Of a stretch of 64,000 nt of DNA, positions 61,950 through 64,000 are shown piece after piece. Under the pieces are notes generated by a model. That model did not search any database. It was not told where the DNA came from and saw only the letters and a list, made by a program, of their open reading frames with translations. Numbering within the stretch: position 1 is the first letter of the stretch; each line of letters begins with the position of its first letter. This DNA comes from Synechococcus sp. WH 8101 (GTDB lineage Bacteria > Cyanobacteriota > Cyanobacteriia > PCC-6307 > Cyanobiaceae): positions 1,736,001-1,800,000 of the forward strand of contig NZ_CP035914.1 in assembly GCF_004209775.1 (NCBI RefSeq), in the 5' to 3' direction. The translations under genes were made by a program, and so were the position numbers.

Positions 61950-63349
61950 CGCTTGCGGCGTGAATCGATCTGCAGCAGATCCCGAACCCGTTGCACCTGG
62001 CTGGCGAGCTGGGGGTCACTGGCAAGTTTCTTCTCCACCTGCTCGATCGCATACATGACGGTGGTGTGGTCTTTGCCCCCGAAGGTCTCACCGATCCGGG
62101 GCAGGCTGAGCCCGGTTCCCTGACGCATGAGGAACATCCCCACCTGCCGCGCCTGGCTCACGGCACGACGTCGGCTGCTGCTGAGCATGTCATCGGCAGA
62201 CACATCAAACACCTCCGATACCTTCTCAATCACCTGCTGGGGCGTCACCTCCACCCCCTGACCGCTGGGATCGAGCATCGGCGCCACCGACTCCACCGTC
62301 ATCGGCAGACCGGTGATCGACGCGAAGGCCACCGCCCGGGTGAGGGCACCCTCGAGTTCGCGGATGTTCGATGTGAAACGCCCGGAGATGTACTGGATGA
62401 GATCCCGAGGCAGGGTGACCCGTTCCTGTTCCGCTTTTTTCTGCAGAATCGCCATCCGCGTCTCCAGATCGGGCGCCTGAATGTCGGCGATCAATCCCAT
62501 CGAAAATCGGGAAATCAGGCGCTCCTGCAAACGGGGAATCTGGCTGGGCGGTCGATCACTGGCAATCACGATCTGCCGGCCGGCCTCATGCAAGGCATTG
62601 AAGGTGTGAAAGAACTCCTCCTGGGTGTATTCCTTCCCTTCAATGAACTGAATATCATCCACAAGAATCAGATCCGTGGCGCGGTAGCGGTCGCGGAAGG
62701 CCTGCATCCCGTCCTTACGGATCGCCTGAATCAGATCGTTGGTAAAGGTTTCGGTCGACACATACGACACGCGGGCGTCTGGATCGATCTCCAAGCGGTA
62801 GTGCCCGATCGCTTGCATCAGATGGGTCTTGCCCAGACCGACGCCACCGCAAATAAACAGTGGGTTGAACTCCCGCCCGGGTGATTCCGCCACGGCGAGG
62901 GCGGCGGCATGGGCCATGCGGCTGTTGGGGCCCACCACAAATCGGTTGAACACGTAGCGCATGTTCAAGCCGGGCAACCGACGCGGTGCTGCGGCGGTGG
63001 CTGTGGCGTTGGAGGTGGCTGAGGAGTTGGCCGTCGCGGCCTGAGCCAACTCAGCGGCCTGGGGCGGAGCGGCCTTGGCCGGATCGGCCGACGCCTCCTC
63101 CTCCCGGGCCAGCACGGTCACCGTGACCGGAGCACCATGCAGGTCACTGGCCACCTCGGCGATGGTGGCCACGTAGTTCTTGCGCAGCCAGTTGCTCGCG
63201 AAGCTGTTGGGGGCCTGAAGCGTGAGTTCGCCATCGGCGAAGGCGCTGCAGCGGGCCGGCCGGATCCAGGTTTCAAACGTGGGCTTGCTGAGGCTCGACT
63301 GGAGGGCGTGCTGCACCTTGTTCCACAGCTCGCTGCCGGTCAGCACCAC
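61946..63349 (-). CDS. dnaA: Chromosomal replication initiator DnaA
   Basis: A 467-residue DnaA. Domain I ([22 protein letters not shown]) is followed by a linker rich in Ala/Thr (about 80-120). The AAA+ domain has [17 protein letters not shown] (Walker A) and [18 protein letters not shown] (Walker B). The C-terminal DNA-binding helix ends [31 protein letters not shown]. No convincing cluster of DnaA boxes is seen next to it. Confidence 0.97.
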   Translation of the reverse strand: MVLTGSELWNKVQHALQSSLSKPTFETWIRPARCSAFADGELTLQAPNSFASNWLRKNYVATIAEVASDLHGAPVTVTVLAREEEASADPAKAAPPQAAELAQAATANSSATSNATATAAAPRRLPGLNMRYVFNRFVVGPNSRMAHAAALAVAESPGREFNPLFICGGVGLGKTHLMQAIGHYRLEIDPDARVSYVSTETFTNDLIQAIRKDGMQAFRDRYRATDLILVDDIQFIEGKEYTQEEFFHTFNALHEAGRQIVIASDRPPSQIPRLQERLISRFSMGLIADIQAPDLETRMAILQKKAEQERVTLPRDLIQYISGRFTSNIRELEGALTRAVAFASITGLPMTVESVAPMLDPSGQGVEVTPQQVIEKVSEVFDVSADDMLSSSRRRAVSQARQVGMFLMRQGTGLSLPRIGETFGGKDHTTVMYAIEQVEKKLASDPQLASQVQRVRDLLQIDSRRKR

Positions 63350-63440
63350 ACCCTCAAGTTCCCTGGAGAGCCGAATCTACGCACCCCCAGCCGGTCGGTC
63401 CGTCTTTAATGAGACCCTCGTCTCCGATCGCAGCAACGCC

Positions 63441-64000
63441 ATGGCCCCCGCCGCGCACCCCTCCCGGCAGCGCCTTCTTCGCTGGTTGGGACTCAGCGTC
63501 ATGGCTCTGGGGTTGACGGGTTGTGATCCCTCCTGGCGTCAGCGCCTCGGCCTCGATTCCAAGCCCGACACCAGCCCCGCCCCCGTCGTCAGCGATGGGC
63601 CGCGGTCGGCACCGCTGCAACCGGGCAAGAACGTGATCGTTTCAGCCGTGGAGCGGGTCGGCCCCGCCGTGGTGCGGATCGACACTGTGAAACGGATCAG
63701 CAACCCGCTGGGGAACCTATTCGGAGCGGGGCCCTCGATTCAGCAGCAGGCGGGGCAGGGATCAGGCTTCATCACCCGATCCGATGGCCTGATCTTCACG
63801 AACGCCCATGTGGTGGAAGGGGCCGACCAGGTGTCGGTGACCCTCCCCGATGGCCGCAGCTACAACGGCAAAGTGCTGGGGGGAGATCCACTCACCGATG
63901 TGGCCGTGGTGAAAGTGGTGGCCGAAAAGCTGCCGGTGGCCCCCCTGGGAAATTCCGATGACCTCAAACCCGGGGAATGGGCGATCGCCATCGGCAACCC
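63441..64000 (+). CDS. HtrA/Deg-type serine protease, N-terminal part
   Basis: The gene is cut off by the window end. The N-terminus MAPAAHPSRQRLLRWLG leads to a lipobox LTGC (residue ~33), so it may be a lipoprotein. The trypsin-like domain begins VIVSAVERVGPAVVRID, has the His in NAHVVEGADQ and the Asp in GDPLTDVAVVKV. The catalytic Ser and PDZ domain lie beyond the window. The 91-bp spacer from dnaA holds both divergent promoters. Confidence 0.9.
   Translation, partial: MAPAAHPSRQRLLRWLGLSVMALGLTGCDPSWRQRLGLDSKPDTSPAPVVSDGPRSAPLQPGKNVIVSAVERVGPAVVRIDTVKRISNPLGNLFGAGPSIQQQAGQGSGFITRSDGLIFTNAHVVEGADQVSVTLPDGRSYNGKVLGGDPLTDVAVVKVVAEKLPVAPLGNSDDLKPGEWAIAIGN

Noticed and set aside
63350-63440. 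Possible replication origin between dnaA and the HtrA-type gene
   Set aside because: No cluster of TTATCCACA-like DnaA boxes and no AT-rich unwinding region is visible in this 91-bp spacer.
1-64000. CRISPR arrays, insertion sequences, prophage
   Set aside because: No regularly spaced direct repeats, transposase or phage genes were found on reading both strands.

Overview
The window is a GC-rich stretch of a cyanobacterial chromosome, most likely from the marine or euryhaline Synechococcus/Cyanobium (picocyanobacterial) lineage. Evidence for this is plastocyanin, cytochrome c6, NdhL, a phycocyanin beta chain, a BicA-type bicarbonate transporter, cyAbrB, Ycf51, DUF2808 and DUF3007 proteins, a group 2 sigma factor, and many short or overlapping gene junctions. 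There is no gene-free stretch longer than about 300 bases. The largest gaps (26579-26781, 59649-59820, 38613-38743) are ordinary promoter-sized spacers. No rRNA, insertion sequence, transposase, phage gene or CRISPR array was seen. One tRNA is present, tRNA-Leu(UAA).

Layout. 1-12 kb: the end of an M3 oligopeptidase gene and a large unknown protein on the plus strand, facing a long minus-strand run (TamB-like protein, ROK sugar kinase, ProA, FolB, lipase-like hydrolase, DUF6629 and two further membrane proteins). 12-21.3 kb: plus-strand genes for Ycf51, DUF4332, secreted proteins, a CocE hydrolase, GlgB, HemE, a nucleotide-sugar epimerase-like protein, plastocyanin, cytochrome c6 and a Nif11-like peptide. 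21.3-32.8 kb: ClpB, QueD-like, HisIE, a metzincin-like protein, DUF2214, a sigma factor, YkvA-like, PsiE, a Nif11-cupin fusion, a second small cytochrome c, cyAbrB, TrpA, DUF3007, NdhL and tRNA-Leu. 32.9-42.1 kb: a carbohydrate and oxidoreductase block (GH63-like glucosidase, GMC oxidoreductase, DoxX, VOC, glucose-dehydrogenase-like SDR, then a minus-strand set of cupin, SMP-30 lactonase, RidA, Nif11-like and GlcG/HbpS). 42.1-46.1 kb: PyrC, BicA and a CaCA Na+/Ca2+ antiporter. 46.2-52.2 kb: two DUF2231 membrane proteins, a three-subunit alternative terminal oxidase (ARTO type) and a second GMC oxidoreductase. 52.2-58.3 kb: a secreted HExxH protein, an ExbB/ExbD/ExbD/TonB-like set, and a sulfide/persulfide set (TauE, rhodanese, persulfide dioxygenase-rhodanese fusion, methyltransferase) with a divergent ArsR-type regulator. 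58.3-64 kb: glutathione reductase, a lone cpcB, DUF2808, a ParB-like protein, DnaA and the start of an HtrA-type protease.

How it fits together. The conserved backbone (photosynthetic electron carriers, haem, histidine, tryptophan and pyrimidine synthesis, DnaA, ClpB) is interrupted by accessory blocks. Three of these stand out. First, the oxidase subunit II lacks the CuA cysteines and subunit I carries an A2-type YSHPxV motif, and a GMC dehydrogenase-like gene follows 24 bp later. This suggests a quinol- or otherwise cytochrome-independent oxidase linked to a substrate dehydrogenase. Second, an ExbB-like protein is followed by two ExbD-fold proteins, both without the membrane aspartate that carries protons, and by a protein in the TonB position with an unfamiliar C-terminus. 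All lie on the same strand directly after the persulfide genes. Third, the persulfide genes carry a near-perfect 18-bp palindrome upstream and have a divergent two-cysteine (C41/C99) ArsR regulator.

Limits: all family assignments come from reading motifs and remembered family features. No database search was run.
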